Assembly: GCF_001854325.1 (NCBI RefSeq) | Contig: NZ_CP017754.1 | Coordinates: forward strand, 3,844,001 to 3,908,000 | From: Cupriavidus malaysiensis | GTDB lineage: Bacteria; Pseudomonadota; Gammaproteobacteria; Burkholderiales; Burkholderiaceae | Direction: 5' to 3' | DNA: 64,000 nt | Shown: piece after piece, positions 1-8,329 of the stretch | How the letters are laid out: each line of letters starts with the position of its first letter | Numbering within the stretch: the first letter of the stretch is position 1 | Notes under the pieces: model-generated | Database searches by the model: none | Told to the model about the DNA's origin: nothing | What the model saw: only the letters and a program-made list of their open reading frames with translations | Program-made: the position numbers and the translations under genes

Positions 1-20
1 CGCAACTGGCGCAGGTCCAC
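1..20 (-). CDS. LysR-family regulator, N-terminal fragment (cut by window edge)
   Basis: Only the first seven codons are visible. Read on the minus strand from a GTG at 20 they give VDLRQLR, the typical beginning of LysR-type regulators. A strong ribosome binding site, GGAAGGAG, lies at 29-36, eight bases ahead of the GTG. The gene is divergent from ilvD, an arrangement usual for LysR genes and their targets. An ATG-started frame at 49 on the same strand gives a peptide unlike LysR. The call rests on seven residues plus context. Confidence 0.5.
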
Positions 21-88
21 CTCGCGTGCTCCTTCCGATCCTCGATCATTGATATGGATTTCGACTCAATAGGGATCGAATAATATAT

Positions 89-117
89 TTGACAGGCAAA
101 AATGCAAGTCGCATGCT
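89..117 (+). promoter_or_regulatory. putative sigma-70 promoter of ilvD
   Basis: TTGACA at 89-94 is a perfect -35 box. It is followed after 17 bp by CATGCT at 112-117, a weak -10. The predicted transcript start near 124 lies downstream of the upstream in-frame ATG at 102, which supports the ATG at 180 as the ilvD start. The AT-rich stretch at 47-90 between the two divergent genes is where a LysR-type operator would be expected. Confidence 0.45.
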
Positions 118-179
118 GTCTGCCACACAACATCCCCGTGCGCCCCGCGCAGAGCCTTACGTCCCCGGAGATCCCCGCC

Positions 180-1853
180 ATGGCAGACAACAAACGCTCG
201 CAGCACATCACGCAAGGCGTGGCGCGCTCGCCCAACCGCTCGATGTACTACGCGCTGGGTTACAGGAAGGAAGACTTCGACAAGCCGATGGTGGGCATCG
301 CCAACGGCCATTCCACCATCACGCCGTGCAATGCCGGCCTGCAGCGCCTGGCCGACGCCGCCATCGGCGCGCTCAAGGAGGCCGGCGCCAACCCGCAGGT
401 GTTCGGCACGCCGACCATCTCGGACGGCATGTCGATGGGCACCGAGGGCATGAAGTACTCGCTGATCTCGCGCGAGGTCATCGCCGACTGCATCGAAACG
501 GCCGCCCAGGGCCAGTGGATGGACGGCGTGGTGGTGATCGGCGGCTGCGACAAGAACATGCCGGGCGGCATGATGGCGCTGGCGCGCACCAACGTGCCGG
601 GCATCTATGTCTATGGCGGCACGATCAGGCCAGGCCACTGGAAAGGCAAGGACCTGACCATCGTCTCGTCCTTCGAGGCGGTGGGCGAGTTCACCGCGGG
701 GCGCATGAGCGAGGAGGACTTCGAAGGCATCGAGCGCAATGCCTGTCCGAGCACCGGCTCCTGCGGCGGCATGTACACAGCCAACACCATGAGCTCCTCC
801 TTCGAAGCGCTCGGCATGTCGCTGCTGTATTCCTCCACCATGGCCAATCCCGACCAGGAGAAGGTCGACAGCGCTGCGGCATCGGCGCGCGTGCTGGTAG
901 AGGCCATCCGCCGCGACATCAAGCCGCGCGACATCATCACGCGCCGCTCGATCGAGAACGCCGTCTCGCTGATCATGGCCACCGGCGGCTCGACCAATGC
1001 GGTCCTGCATTACCTGGCCATCGCCCATTCGGCCGAGGTGGAATGGAGCATCGACGACTTCGAGCGCATCCGCCGCCGCGTGCCCGTGATCTGCAACCTG
1101 AAGCCCTCCGGCCAGTACGTGGCGACCGACCTGCACCGTGCCGGCGGTATTCCGCAGGTGATGAAGATCCTGCTCAAGGCGGGCCTGCTGCACGGTGATT
1201 GCCTGACCATCACCGGGCGCACGCTGGCGGAGGAACTGGAACACGTGCCGGACACCCCGCGCGCGGACCAGGACGTGATCCTGCCGATCGAGAAGGCGCT
1301 GTACCGGGAAGGCCACCTTGCCATCCTCAAGGGCAACCTCGCCGAAGAGGGGGCGGTGGCCAAGATCACCGGCCTGAAGAATCCGGTCATCACCGGCCCG
1401 GCGCGCGTCTTCGAGGACGAGCAGAGCGCGATGGACGCCATCCTGGGCGACCGCATCCAGGCCGGCGACGTGCTGGTGCTGCGCTATCTCGGCCCCAAGG
1501 GCGGCCCCGGCATGCCGGAGATGCTGGCACCGACCTCGGCCATCATCGGCAAAGGCCTGGGCGAGTCGGTCGGCTTCATCACCGACGGTCGCTTCTCGGG
1601 CGGAACCTGGGGCATGGTGGTCGGCCACGTCGCGCCGGAGGCCTACGTGGGCGGCACCATCGCGCTGGTGCGCGAGGGCGATTCCATTACCATCGATGCG
1701 CACAAGCTGGTGCTGCAGCTGAACGTCAGCGACGAGGAACTGGCGCGCCGCCGCGCCGCCTGGCAGCCGCCCACGCCCCGCTATACGCGTGGCGTGCTGG
1801 CCAAGTTCGCCCGCCTGGCCTCCACCGCCAGCAAGGGGGCGGTAACGGACTGA
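180..1853 (+). CDS. ilvD: dihydroxy-acid dehydratase
   Basis: Cytoplasmic iron-sulfur dehydratase of valine, isoleucine and leucine synthesis. It converts 2,3-dihydroxy-3-methyl acids to 2-keto acids. The 557-residue protein has the family cysteines at positions 50 (ITPC), 123 ([10 protein letters not shown]) and 195 ([10 protein letters not shown]), the three cluster ligands of the [2Fe-2S] form. Start: the ATG at 180 is preceded by GGAG at 167-170 and gives the usual MADN-type N-terminus. An in-frame ATG at 102 would add 26 residues unlike the family and would lie before the predicted transcript start. The gene is single, divergent from a LysR gene, and followed by a bidirectional terminator. 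Family assignment is certain. Confidence 0.97.
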   Translation: MADNKRSQHITQGVARSPNRSMYYALGYRKEDFDKPMVGIANGHSTITPCNAGLQRLADAAIGALKEAGANPQVFGTPTISDGMSMGTEGMKYSLISREVIADCIETAAQGQWMDGVVVIGGCDKNMPGGMMALARTNVPGIYVYGGTIRPGHWKGKDLTIVSSFEAVGEFTAGRMSEEDFEGIERNACPSTGSCGGMYTANTMSSSFEALGMSLLYSSTMANPDQEKVDSAAASARVLVEAIRRDIKPRDIITRRSIENAVSLIMATGGSTNAVLHYLAIAHSAEVEWSIDDFERIRRRVPVICNLKPSGQYVATDLHRAGGIPQVMKILLKAGLLHGDCLTITGRTLAEELEHVPDTPRADQDVILPIEKALYREGHLAILKGNLAEEGAVAKITGLKNPVITGPARVFEDEQSAMDAILGDRIQAGDVLVLRYLGPKGGPGMPEMLAPTSAIIGKGLGESVGFITDGRFSGGTWGMVVGHVAPEAYVGGTIALVREGDSITIDAHKLVLQLNVSDEELARRRAAWQPPTPRYTRGVLAKFARLASTASKGAVTD

Positions 1854-1872
1854 ACCGGGGTGCCGCAACGAA

Positions 1873-1898
1873 GAAAAAGCCCGCATGCGGGCTTTTTC
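1873..1898. terminator. bidirectional intrinsic terminator between ilvD and DUF2486 gene
   Basis: A perfect inverted repeat, GAAAAAGCCCGC paired with GCGGGCTTTTTC, spans 1873-1898. It has T-runs on both strands, so it can end ilvD transcripts from the left and the pepA-holC-DUF2486 transcript from the right. Confidence 0.85.
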
Positions 1899-1983
1899 TT
1901 TCTTCGTCTGCTACCTGCCACCGCCTGCTGCCGGCTCGATCGACTCAGGCTCAATGGACTCCGGTTCAATAGGTTCAGTAGGC

Positions 1984-2523
1984 TCAGTAGCCGCCCGGAT
2001 CGCCTTCGATCTCCTCCAGCGTGGCATCCAGCCACTCCACCAGCCTGGCCTCGAGCGAACGGGTCAGCTCGGCGGCGAGCTGGGCGGTCAGGGGAGCCAG
2101 GCGCGCGTGCAGCGTGGCTTCGGTGTGCGCCTCCACCACCTGTGGCCACTCGGCACGGAAGCGCATCATCACGCGCGTCAGCAGTTCGCTGCGCATGGCG
2201 CGCAGCTCTTCGTCCCCCGCCGGCCCGGCCGCTACCTGCTGTTGCGCGGCGTACGCTCCGGCAATCGCCTCCACCGGCGCATGCACCGGCTGCGAAAGCG
2301 GCGGGACCGCCTCGCCATCGTCCTCGGCCCCCGTATCGCCGACCTGCGTGACCAGTCCGGACGGCGCCATGCCCGAGGTGTCGACCACGCCGGCCGACGG
2401 CGCCGCCTGCCGCGACGAGCGCAGCGGGATGTCGGGCGGCAGCTCGATCACCTCGGTCAGCAGCGGAATGCTGTCGTGGGCGCTGGCGGGAGGGATCACC
2501 CGCGAGGTGGTGCGTTCGCTCAT
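1984..2523 (-). CDS. DUF2486 family protein
   Basis: A 179-residue protein of unknown function, found in Burkholderiales immediately downstream of holC. It has no signal peptide and no membrane segment. Residues 1-90 are Pro/Val/Ala-rich and likely disordered. Residues 100-170 form an amphipathic helical region rich in Arg, Glu and Leu, including RMRSELLTRVMMRF-type and ARLAPLTAQLAAELT-type heptad patterns that suggest a coiled coil. The ATG at 2523 overlaps the holC stop by 4 bp (ATGA), implying translational coupling in a pepA-holC-DUF2486 transcript. A role linked to the clamp-loader chi subunit is only a guess from position. The real-gene call is strong; function is unknown. Confidence 0.85.
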   Translation of the reverse strand: MSERTTSRVIPPASAHDSIPLLTEVIELPPDIPLRSSRQAAPSAGVVDTSGMAPSGLVTQVGDTGAEDDGEAVPPLSQPVHAPVEAIAGAYAAQQQVAAGPAGDEELRAMRSELLTRVMMRFRAEWPQVVEAHTEATLHARLAPLTAQLAAELTRSLEARLVEWLDATLEEIEGDPGGY

Positions 2524-2957
2524 GCGGACTCCTGCCCCTTGGGCTGGCCGACATCGTGGTGGGTGAGCGCATAGCCGCGCTCACGGTAGAAGCGGTAGCG
2601 CTCGCGCCCGGCGGCGCGGTCGGCGGAATCGGTCCCGACTACCTCGATCAGGCGCTCGAAGCTGGCGAACTGCTCCGGCGCCTGCGCCGTCAGGTTGATC
2701 AGCACCTGGTGGTGCGGCACGCGCTCCAGGCCGGCGGCCAGCACGATCGGCGTGACTGCCGCGCGCGGGTGCTCGGCGCCACAGTGCGGCAGGAAGTCGA
2801 GCTGGGAGAAGGTCCACAGGCGCGCGTCCAGTTCGGCCAGCTGTGTCGGCGCGCCATGCACCACCAGTTTGAGCCCCGCGCCGTAGGCCTTGCGCACCAG
2901 CCGGCAGACGTAGCCCAGCTTGTCGGGCACGTTGCTATGGAAGTCGATGCGCGTCAT
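2520..2957 (-). CDS. holC: DNA polymerase III subunit chi
   Basis: A 145-residue HolC protein. In characterised bacteria chi links the clamp loader (through psi) to single-stranded DNA-binding protein. The N-terminus MTRIDFHSNVPDKL and the segment GLKLVVHGAP, followed by a FLPH motif near residue 60, are typical of the family, and the length is normal. It lies 11 bp downstream of pepA, the conserved pepA-holC order of proteobacteria, and overlaps the DUF2486 gene by 4 bp. No independent promoter is apparent, so expression probably comes from the pepA promoter. Confidence 0.95.
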   Translation of the reverse strand: MTRIDFHSNVPDKLGYVCRLVRKAYGAGLKLVVHGAPTQLAELDARLWTFSQLDFLPHCGAEHPRAAVTPIVLAAGLERVPHHQVLINLTAQAPEQFASFERLIEVVGTDSADRAAGRERYRFYRERGYALTHHDVGQPKGQESA

Positions 2958-2968
2958 CGGCCCCTGCC

Positions 2969-4513
2969 TCAGCCGGCCCGATCCATCAGGAACTGCGCCA
3001 GCAGCGGCACCGGTCGCCCGGTCGCGCCCTTGGCCGCGCCGCTCTTCCAGGCGGTGCCGGCGATGTCCAGGTGCGCCCAGTCATACTTCTCGGTGAAGCG
3101 CGACAGGTAGCAGGCGGCGGTGACGCTGCCGGCCGGGCGGCCGCCGATATTGGCCATGTCGGCGAAGTTGGACTTGAGCTGGTCCTGGTACTCGTCGTCG
3201 AGCGGCAGGCGCCACGCGCTGTCCAGCGCCTTGCGCCCGGCCGCCAGCAGCTGGTCGGCCAGCGCGTCGCTGCGCGAGAACAGGCCCGAATTGACGTGGC
3301 CGAGGGCGATGATGCAGGCGCCGGTCAAGGTCGCCACGTCGACCACCGCGGCTGGCTTGAAGCGCTCGACATAGGTCAGCGCGTCGCACAGGATCAGGCG
3401 GCCCTCGGCGTCGGTGTTGAGGATCTCGACGGTCTGCCCCGACATCGTGGTGACCACGTCGCCCGGCTTGGTGGCGATGCCGCTGGGCATGTTCTCGCAG
3501 GTCGGCACCACCGCGATCACATTGAGCTTCAGGCCCATCTCGGCGACCGCCTGCAGCGTGCCCAGCACCGAAGCGGCGCCGCACATGTCGTACTTCATCT
3601 CGTCCATGCCCTCGCCCGGCTTCAGCGAGATGCCGCCGGTATCGAAGGTGATGCCCTTGCCGACCAGAACCACCGGCGCCTGGCGCGCGCCGGCGCCTTC
3701 GTAGCGCAACACGATGAACTGGGGCGGCTCGACCGAACCCTTGGTCACAGCCAGGAAGGCGCCCATGTTCAGCGCCTCGATCTGCTTGCGGCCCAGTACC
3801 TCGACCTTCAGCTTGAAACGCTTGGCGATGCCACGCGCGGTATTGGCGAGATAGGTCGGAGTGCACACATTGGAAGGCAGATTGCCGAGGTCGCGCGCCA
3901 GCTCGACGCCGTTGGCGATGGCGGCGCCGCGCAGCACGGCGGCGGCGGCCGCCTTGGCGTCGCCGGCATCGACGGCGATGACCACCTTGCGCAGCGCGGA
4001 CTTGCCGTTACCGTTGCCGCCGGCGCCCTTGACCGCGGCCGGCTTGAGCTCGGGGTGGCGGTCCAGCAGGCGGTAGGTCGCCTCGCGCAGCAGCGTGACG
4101 GTGGTGACCAGGCCCCAGGCCAGGTCGCGGCCCGGCGGCAGGTGCTGGGTGTGCAGGCACCACAGCGCCGAGGCCGAGCGCGTGTCGGAGACGGCACGCA
4201 CGGCGGCGCGCACCGCGTCGACGTAGGCCTTGTCGCTGAAGGCGGATTCCTTGCCCAGGCCGACCAGCAGCACGCGCGCCGCGCCCACGCCGGCCACCTC
4301 GTGCAGCATCAGGTGGGTACCGCGCTTGCCTTCGAAATCGCCCTGCTTGAGCAGGCGCGCCACCAAGCCCTTGGTCGCCACGTCCAGCGCCTTGGCCGCG
4401 CCGTCCAGGCTCTGGCCCTCGAACAGGCCGACCACCAGGCAGTCGGTCTTGGTCGCCAGGAAACCATTTTGGCCGGCTTTGCTCCAATCCAGGGCTTTTG
4501 TGCTAAATTCCAT
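2969..4513 (-). CDS. pepA: leucyl aminopeptidase (M17 family)
   Basis: Cytoplasmic di-metal aminopeptidase that removes N-terminal residues from peptides. In E. coli the same protein also binds DNA. The 514-residue product has the M17 metal and active-site segments: [16 protein letters not shown] at about 285-300 (Lys286 and Asp291 included) and the signature NTDAEGRL at 366-373. Start: the ATG at 4513 follows GGAAGGAAG on the minus strand and gives the family-like MEFSTKAL. An in-frame ATG nine codons upstream lacks this support. The gene is divergent from lptF, as in many proteobacteria, and leads the pepA-holC-DUF2486 unit. Confidence 0.96.
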   Translation of the reverse strand: MEFSTKALDWSKAGQNGFLATKTDCLVVGLFEGQSLDGAAKALDVATKGLVARLLKQGDFEGKRGTHLMLHEVAGVGAARVLLVGLGKESAFSDKAYVDAVRAAVRAVSDTRSASALWCLHTQHLPPGRDLAWGLVTTVTLLREATYRLLDRHPELKPAAVKGAGGNGNGKSALRKVVIAVDAGDAKAAAAAVLRGAAIANGVELARDLGNLPSNVCTPTYLANTARGIAKRFKLKVEVLGRKQIEALNMGAFLAVTKGSVEPPQFIVLRYEGAGARQAPVVLVGKGITFDTGGISLKPGEGMDEMKYDMCGAASVLGTLQAVAEMGLKLNVIAVVPTCENMPSGIATKPGDVVTTMSGQTVEILNTDAEGRLILCDALTYVERFKPAAVVDVATLTGACIIALGHVNSGLFSRSDALADQLLAAGRKALDSAWRLPLDDEYQDQLKSNFADMANIGGRPAGSVTAACYLSRFTEKYDWAHLDIAGTAWKSGAAKGATGRPVPLLAQFLMDRAG

Positions 4514-4675
4514 CGCGCTTCCTTCCAGGGGCTGGTCCAAGATAGAAAGCCCCTATTATCCGCGATTTTTGACCGCGACCTGCCGCCGCCCCGCGCTGCG
4601 GACCGCCGGCGCGCCGCGCTCGCCGGCGCCAGGTGGCATCGCCCGCGCCGGCCGGCAGCCCGGAACCGACACCGC

Positions 4676-5794
4676 ATGATCTTTCAACAAGCCTTGCGAC
4701 GCGAGCTCGCCTACACCGCCGGCGCGGTGTTCCTGGTCATGCTGACCTTCATGCTGACCTCGCTCGTGATCCGCATCCTCGGCATGGCCGCGAACGGGCA
4801 GGCCAGCCCCAACGACGTGCTGATGCTGATCGGGCTGGCCACCGTGGGCTACCTGTCCATCCTGTTGTCCGCCACGCTGTTCATCTCCATCCTGATCGTG
4901 CTGACACGCTGGTACAAGGATTCGGAGATGGTGGTGTGGTTCTCGGCCGGCATCTCGCTGCGCGACCTCGTCAAGCCGGTGCTGCAGTTCGCCGCCCCCT
5001 TCATCGTGATGGCGCTGCTGCTGGGCCTGTTCGCGTGGCCCTGGGCCAACCAGCAGAGCGCGCTGTTCCGCGACCGCTTCGAGCAGCGCGGCGTGCTGTC
5101 GATGATTGCCGCGGGCCGCTTCATCGAACCCACCAACGCCAATTACGTGCTGTTCATCGAAGGCATCGACGGCGACATGAAGAACGCGCGCAACGTGTTT
5201 GTCGCCAGCGCCGAGTCCGACAAGATCGGCGTGGCCCTGGCCCACCAGGGCCGCTTCGAGTCCATGCCCAACGGCGACCGCCTGGTGGTGATGGAGAACG
5301 GGCGCCGCTATACCGGCACGCCCGGCCAGCTCGACTACCGCATCGTCGAGTTCGACCGCTATGCGGTCAAGGTGGACAACAAGCCTCCCGAGGCCGACGC
5401 CAACCTGCCGACCAAGAGCCGCGACACCATGGACCTGGTGCACAACCCGACCCGCGAGAACCTCGGCGAGCTGCTGTGGCGCCTGTCGCTGCCGATCCTG
5501 GCCTTCAACTTCGCCATGATCGCCATTCCGCTCGCCTACGTGAATCCGCGCCTGGGCCGCTACACCCCCCTCGTCTTCGCCGTGCTGATCTACCTGACCT
5601 ATAGCAACCTGATCAACCTGGCACAGTCCTGGGTGCGCTCCGGCAGCCTGTCCTTCGGCATGGCCCTGTGGCCTTTCCACCTGGCCGCCTTCCTGGGCGC
5701 GCTGCTGCTGTTCCGCTATCGCCAGAACCGCAGCCTGGGTGGCTGGCGCGCGGTGTTCGGCCTGGGCCGTGCCCGCAAGGGAGGCCAGGCATGA
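4676..5794 (+). CDS. lptF: LPS export ABC transporter permease LptF
   Basis: Inner-membrane subunit of the LptB2FGC complex, which extracts lipopolysaccharide from the inner membrane and feeds it to the periplasmic bridge. The 372-residue protein has three hydrophobic segments in residues 10-120, a long periplasmic beta-jellyroll region at about 130-265, and three more membrane segments at the C-terminus, the standard LptF plan. The ATG at 4676 gives the usual start MIFQQALRREL. The last bases overlap lptG by 4 bp (ATGA at 5791-5794), so the two permeases are translationally coupled and made in equal amounts, as expected for partners. Confidence 0.96.
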   Translation: MIFQQALRRELAYTAGAVFLVMLTFMLTSLVIRILGMAANGQASPNDVLMLIGLATVGYLSILLSATLFISILIVLTRWYKDSEMVVWFSAGISLRDLVKPVLQFAAPFIVMALLLGLFAWPWANQQSALFRDRFEQRGVLSMIAAGRFIEPTNANYVLFIEGIDGDMKNARNVFVASAESDKIGVALAHQGRFESMPNGDRLVVMENGRRYTGTPGQLDYRIVEFDRYAVKVDNKPPEADANLPTKSRDTMDLVHNPTRENLGELLWRLSLPILAFNFAMIAIPLAYVNPRLGRYTPLVFAVLIYLTYSNLINLAQSWVRSGSLSFGMALWPFHLAAFLGALLLFRYRQNRSLGGWRAVFGLGRARKGGQA

Positions 5795-6939
5795 CGGTGC
5801 TGCGCGTCTATGAACGCTATCTCGGCCGGCTGATCTACGGCGTCTTCGTCTTCATCCTGTTCGCGGTGCTGGCGCTGTTCATCTTCTTCGACATGCTCAG
5901 CGAACTGGAGAGCGTGAGCGGCAAGTACACCACGCTGGTCGCCTTCATCCACGTGATGCTGGAGGCACCGACGCGCATCTACGAGGTGCTGCCGATCGCC
6001 GTACTGATCAGCGCCATCTACGTGCTGTCCCAGCTCGCCAGCCAGTCCGAGTTCACCATCCTGCGCGTGGCCGGCCTGAACACCCGGCAGGCCTTGTTCT
6101 CGCTGTTCAAGCTGGCCGTGCCCCTGGTGCTCGTCACCTTCGTCTTCGGCGAGTTCATCGGCCCGCGCGCCGAGGAATTCGCGCAGAAGGTCAAGCTCGA
6201 GGCGATCGGCGCCACCGTCTCCTCCGGCTTCCGCTCCGGTGTCTGGGTCAAGGACCGCGACAAAGAACCGGAGGGCGAGGTGACCCGCTTTGTCAACGTG
6301 GCGGGGCTGCGCCCGGACCAGAGCATCACCGGCGTCACCATCTACGAGTTCGACCCCAGCTATCGCCTCAGCGTGATCCGCGTGGCCAAGGAAGGGCGCT
6401 ACCAGGGATCCCAGTCCTGGCAGCTCAGCGACGTCAGCGAGACACGCTTCATCGAGCTGCCGCGCGCCGCCGGCAACGGGGCCGATGCCCTGGTGCCGCA
6501 TTTCCGCGCGCAGAAGGTCTCCTTCCCCACGCAGACGATGCGCTCCGAACTGACGCCGCAGATCCTCGCGGTGCTGCTGGTCAGCCCGGAACGCATGTCC
6601 ACGCTGGACCTGTTCCGCTACATCCGCCACCTGCGCGACAACAAGCAGGACACGCAGCGCTACGAGATCGCCTTCTGGAAGAAGGTGGTGTATCCGCTCA
6701 CGCTGTTCGTCATGGTGGCGCTGGCCCTGCCCTTCGCCTACCTGCACGCGCGCGCCGGCGCGGTCGGCATCAAGGTGTTCGGCGGCATCATGCTCGGCCT
6801 GTCCTTCCACCTGGCCAACACACTGTTCTCGCACGTCGGCCTGCTGCACACCTGGCCGCCGATCGTCTCGGCCCTGGTGCCCGGCACGCTCTACCTGCTG
6901 ATCGCCCTCGGCGCGCTGCGCTGGGTGGACCGCCACTGA
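5791..6939 (+). CDS. lptG: LPS export ABC transporter permease LptG
   Basis: Second permease of the lipopolysaccharide exporter, partner of LptF. It is 382 residues long, beginning MTVLRVYERYLGRLIYGV. It has an N-terminal three-helix block, a periplasmic domain at about 135-285 and a C-terminal block that includes YEIAFWKKVVYPLTLFVMV, typical of YjgP/YjgQ-family proteins. The start codon overlaps the lptF stop. An upstream in-frame ATG at 5668 lies deep inside lptF and is not needed. The CbiX-like gene follows after only 14 bp and may be cotranscribed. Confidence 0.96.
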   Translation: MTVLRVYERYLGRLIYGVFVFILFAVLALFIFFDMLSELESVSGKYTTLVAFIHVMLEAPTRIYEVLPIAVLISAIYVLSQLASQSEFTILRVAGLNTRQALFSLFKLAVPLVLVTFVFGEFIGPRAEEFAQKVKLEAIGATVSSGFRSGVWVKDRDKEPEGEVTRFVNVAGLRPDQSITGVTIYEFDPSYRLSVIRVAKEGRYQGSQSWQLSDVSETRFIELPRAAGNGADALVPHFRAQKVSFPTQTMRSELTPQILAVLLVSPERMSTLDLFRYIRHLRDNKQDTQRYEIAFWKKVVYPLTLFVMVALALPFAYLHARAGAVGIKVFGGIMLGLSFHLANTLFSHVGLLHTWPPIVSALVPGTLYLLIALGALRWVDRH

Positions 6940-6953
6940 CGGGACGGCAAGGC

Positions 6954-7379
6954 ATGGTCTCAGCCGCCCAGGAACAGCCCCGCCAGGCCCTCGTGCTGTT
7001 CGCCCACGGTGCGCGCGACGCCCGCTGGCGCGAGCCCTTCGACCGCCTGCAAGCCAAGCTGGCAGCGGCGCTGCCCCAGGGCACGGTGCGCCTGGCCTTT
7101 CTCGAACTGATGCAGCCGTCGCTGCCCGACACGCTGGACGCGCTGGCGGCGGAGGGCATCACCGGCGTGACCGTGGTGCCGGTCTTCTTCGGCCAGGGCG
7201 GCCATCTGCGCCGGGATCTGCCGCTGCTGATCGAGCAATGCCGCCAGCGGCACCCTGGACTCCGTATCGGCTGCGCGGATGCCGTCGGCGAATCCGACCG
7301 CGTGCTGGACGCGATCGCCGCTTATTGCCTGGCCAGCCTGGCCAGCCTGGCCAGCCTGCCGGCCGCCCCCGGCGCCTGA
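6954..7379 (+). CDS. CbiX/SirB-like sirohydrochlorin chelatase family protein
   Basis: A 141-residue single-domain protein of the CbiX family. Characterised members insert Co or Fe into sirohydrochlorin. It keeps the metal-binding histidines: His18 in LFAHGARD and His84 in GQGGHLRRDLP. The C-terminal tail is low complexity, with LAS repeats encoded by a 9-bp tandem repeat. It follows lptG by 14 bp and converges with cobA, whose product is the sirohydrochlorin precursor, so a role in siroheme supply for CysI is reasonable. Substrate and metal are inferred, not shown. Confidence 0.8.
   Translation: MVSAAQEQPRQALVLFAHGARDARWREPFDRLQAKLAAALPQGTVRLAFLELMQPSLPDTLDALAAEGITGVTVVPVFFGQGGHLRRDLPLLIEQCRQRHPGLRIGCADAVGESDRVLDAIAAYCLASLASLASLPAAPGA
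7327..7360 (+). repeat. 9-bp tandem repeat inside the CbiX-like gene
   Basis: Three perfect copies of GCCTGGCCA (7327-7353), followed by the partial copy GCCTGCC (7354-7360). The repeat is in frame and encodes LAS units near the C-terminus. Copy-number changes would keep the reading frame. Confidence 0.9.
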
Positions 7380-7443
7380 GGCCGGGCGCCCCGCGACTTC
7401 CGCCCGCCCACCCCTCACCCTCACCCGCGTGTAGCGCCGCAAT

Positions 7444-7470
7444 GAAAAACGCCGGGCGATGCCCGGCGTT
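7444..7470 (-). terminator. intrinsic terminator of the cys-cobA operon
   Basis: AACGCCGGGC at 7448-7457 pairs with GCCCGGCGTT at 7461-7470 around a 3-base loop. On the minus strand the stem is followed by a T-run (TTTTC). It lies 35 bp past the cobA stop and is oriented to end the long sulfur operon. Confidence 0.85.
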
Positions 7471-7505
7471 GCCTCGATGCAAGGATGAAAACGGCCGCGG
7501 GCCGC

Positions 7506-8282
7506 TCAGGCGGCCCTCGCCTGCTCGCCCGCCGGCGCCTGCGGCGCGGCTTGCGTGGCGCGCGCGGCCAGTGCCTCACCGATCATCAGCAGGCTGGGCT
7601 GCGCCGCATCGATCCAGGACGCGGCCTCGCCCGCTGCCATCTGGGCCAGCGTGAAGGCCCGGCTGCGTTGCCGCGGCGTGCTGACGGACTCGACCACCCA
7701 GGCCGGCGTGGCGGCAGGCTTGCCATGCGCGATCAGCTGCGCGGCGATCGTGGCGGCCTGGTCGCGGCCCATGTAGTAGACCAGGGTATCGGCCTTGACA
7801 TCGGCTTCGATGCGGGCCGCCAGTCCGGGATCCAGGTCTTCGGCCGCCTTGGCCTGCGTGGCAAAGGCCACGCTGCGCGCGACCCCGCGCTTGGTCAGCG
7901 GCTTGCCGATGGCCGAGGCGGCCGCCAGCGCGGCGGTGATGCCCGGCACGATCTCGAAGTCGATGCCGGCCGCCTCCAGCGCCTGCAGTTCCTCGTCGGC
8001 ACGGCCGAACAGCATCGGGTCGCCGCCCTTGAGGCGCACCACGCGCTGGTACTTGCCGGCCAGGTCGACGATCTGGCGATTGATGAAGAGCTGGGCGGTG
8101 GAGCGCTGGCCGCAGCGCTTGCCCACCTCGACCAGGCGGGCCTGCGGACACCAGGCCAGCATCTCGGGTGCGACCAGCGCATCGTGCAGCACGACTTCGG
8201 CTTCACCCAGAAGCCGTGCACCGCGCACCGTGATGAGGTCCGCGGCGCCGGGACCCGCGCCGATCAGGTAGACCTTGCCCAT
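7506..8282 (-). CDS. cobA: uroporphyrinogen-III C-methyltransferase
   Basis: SAM-dependent enzyme that methylates uroporphyrinogen III twice to give precorrin-2, the entry to siroheme (and cobalamin). The 258-residue protein starts MGKVYLIGAGPGAADLIT. It contains the family motifs VVRLKGGDPMLFGR (about 80-93), EIVPGITAALAAASA (about 110-124) and YYMG (about 165). It is the methyltransferase domain only, without the CysG dehydrogenase/chelatase half. The start at 8282 is backed by AAGGAG six bases upstream. An earlier in-frame ATG would add 17 unrelated residues. As the last gene of the sulfate-reduction operon it probably supplies siroheme to CysI. Confidence 0.93.
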   Translation of the reverse strand: MGKVYLIGAGPGAADLITVRGARLLGEAEVVLHDALVAPEMLAWCPQARLVEVGKRCGQRSTAQLFINRQIVDLAGKYQRVVRLKGGDPMLFGRADEELQALEAAGIDFEIVPGITAALAAASAIGKPLTKRGVARSVAFATQAKAAEDLDPGLAARIEADVKADTLVYYMGRDQAATIAAQLIAHGKPAATPAWVVESVSTPRQRSRAFTLAQMAAGEAASWIDAAQPSLLMIGEALAARATQAAPQAPAGEQARAA

Positions 8283-8329
8283 GCCATGCTCCTTACTTGC
8301 CATTCGGCGAATGCCGGTTCCAGACAACC

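Noticed and set aside
66..1886. A 606-codon minus-strand frame opposite ilvD
   Set aside because: Antisense shadow of ilvD. No recognisable domain and no ribosome site; it also runs through the bidirectional terminator.
7327..7360. CRISPR-like repeat array
   Set aside because: The short repeats in the window (9, 10 and 15 bp) are directly tandem without spacers, and no cas gene is present.
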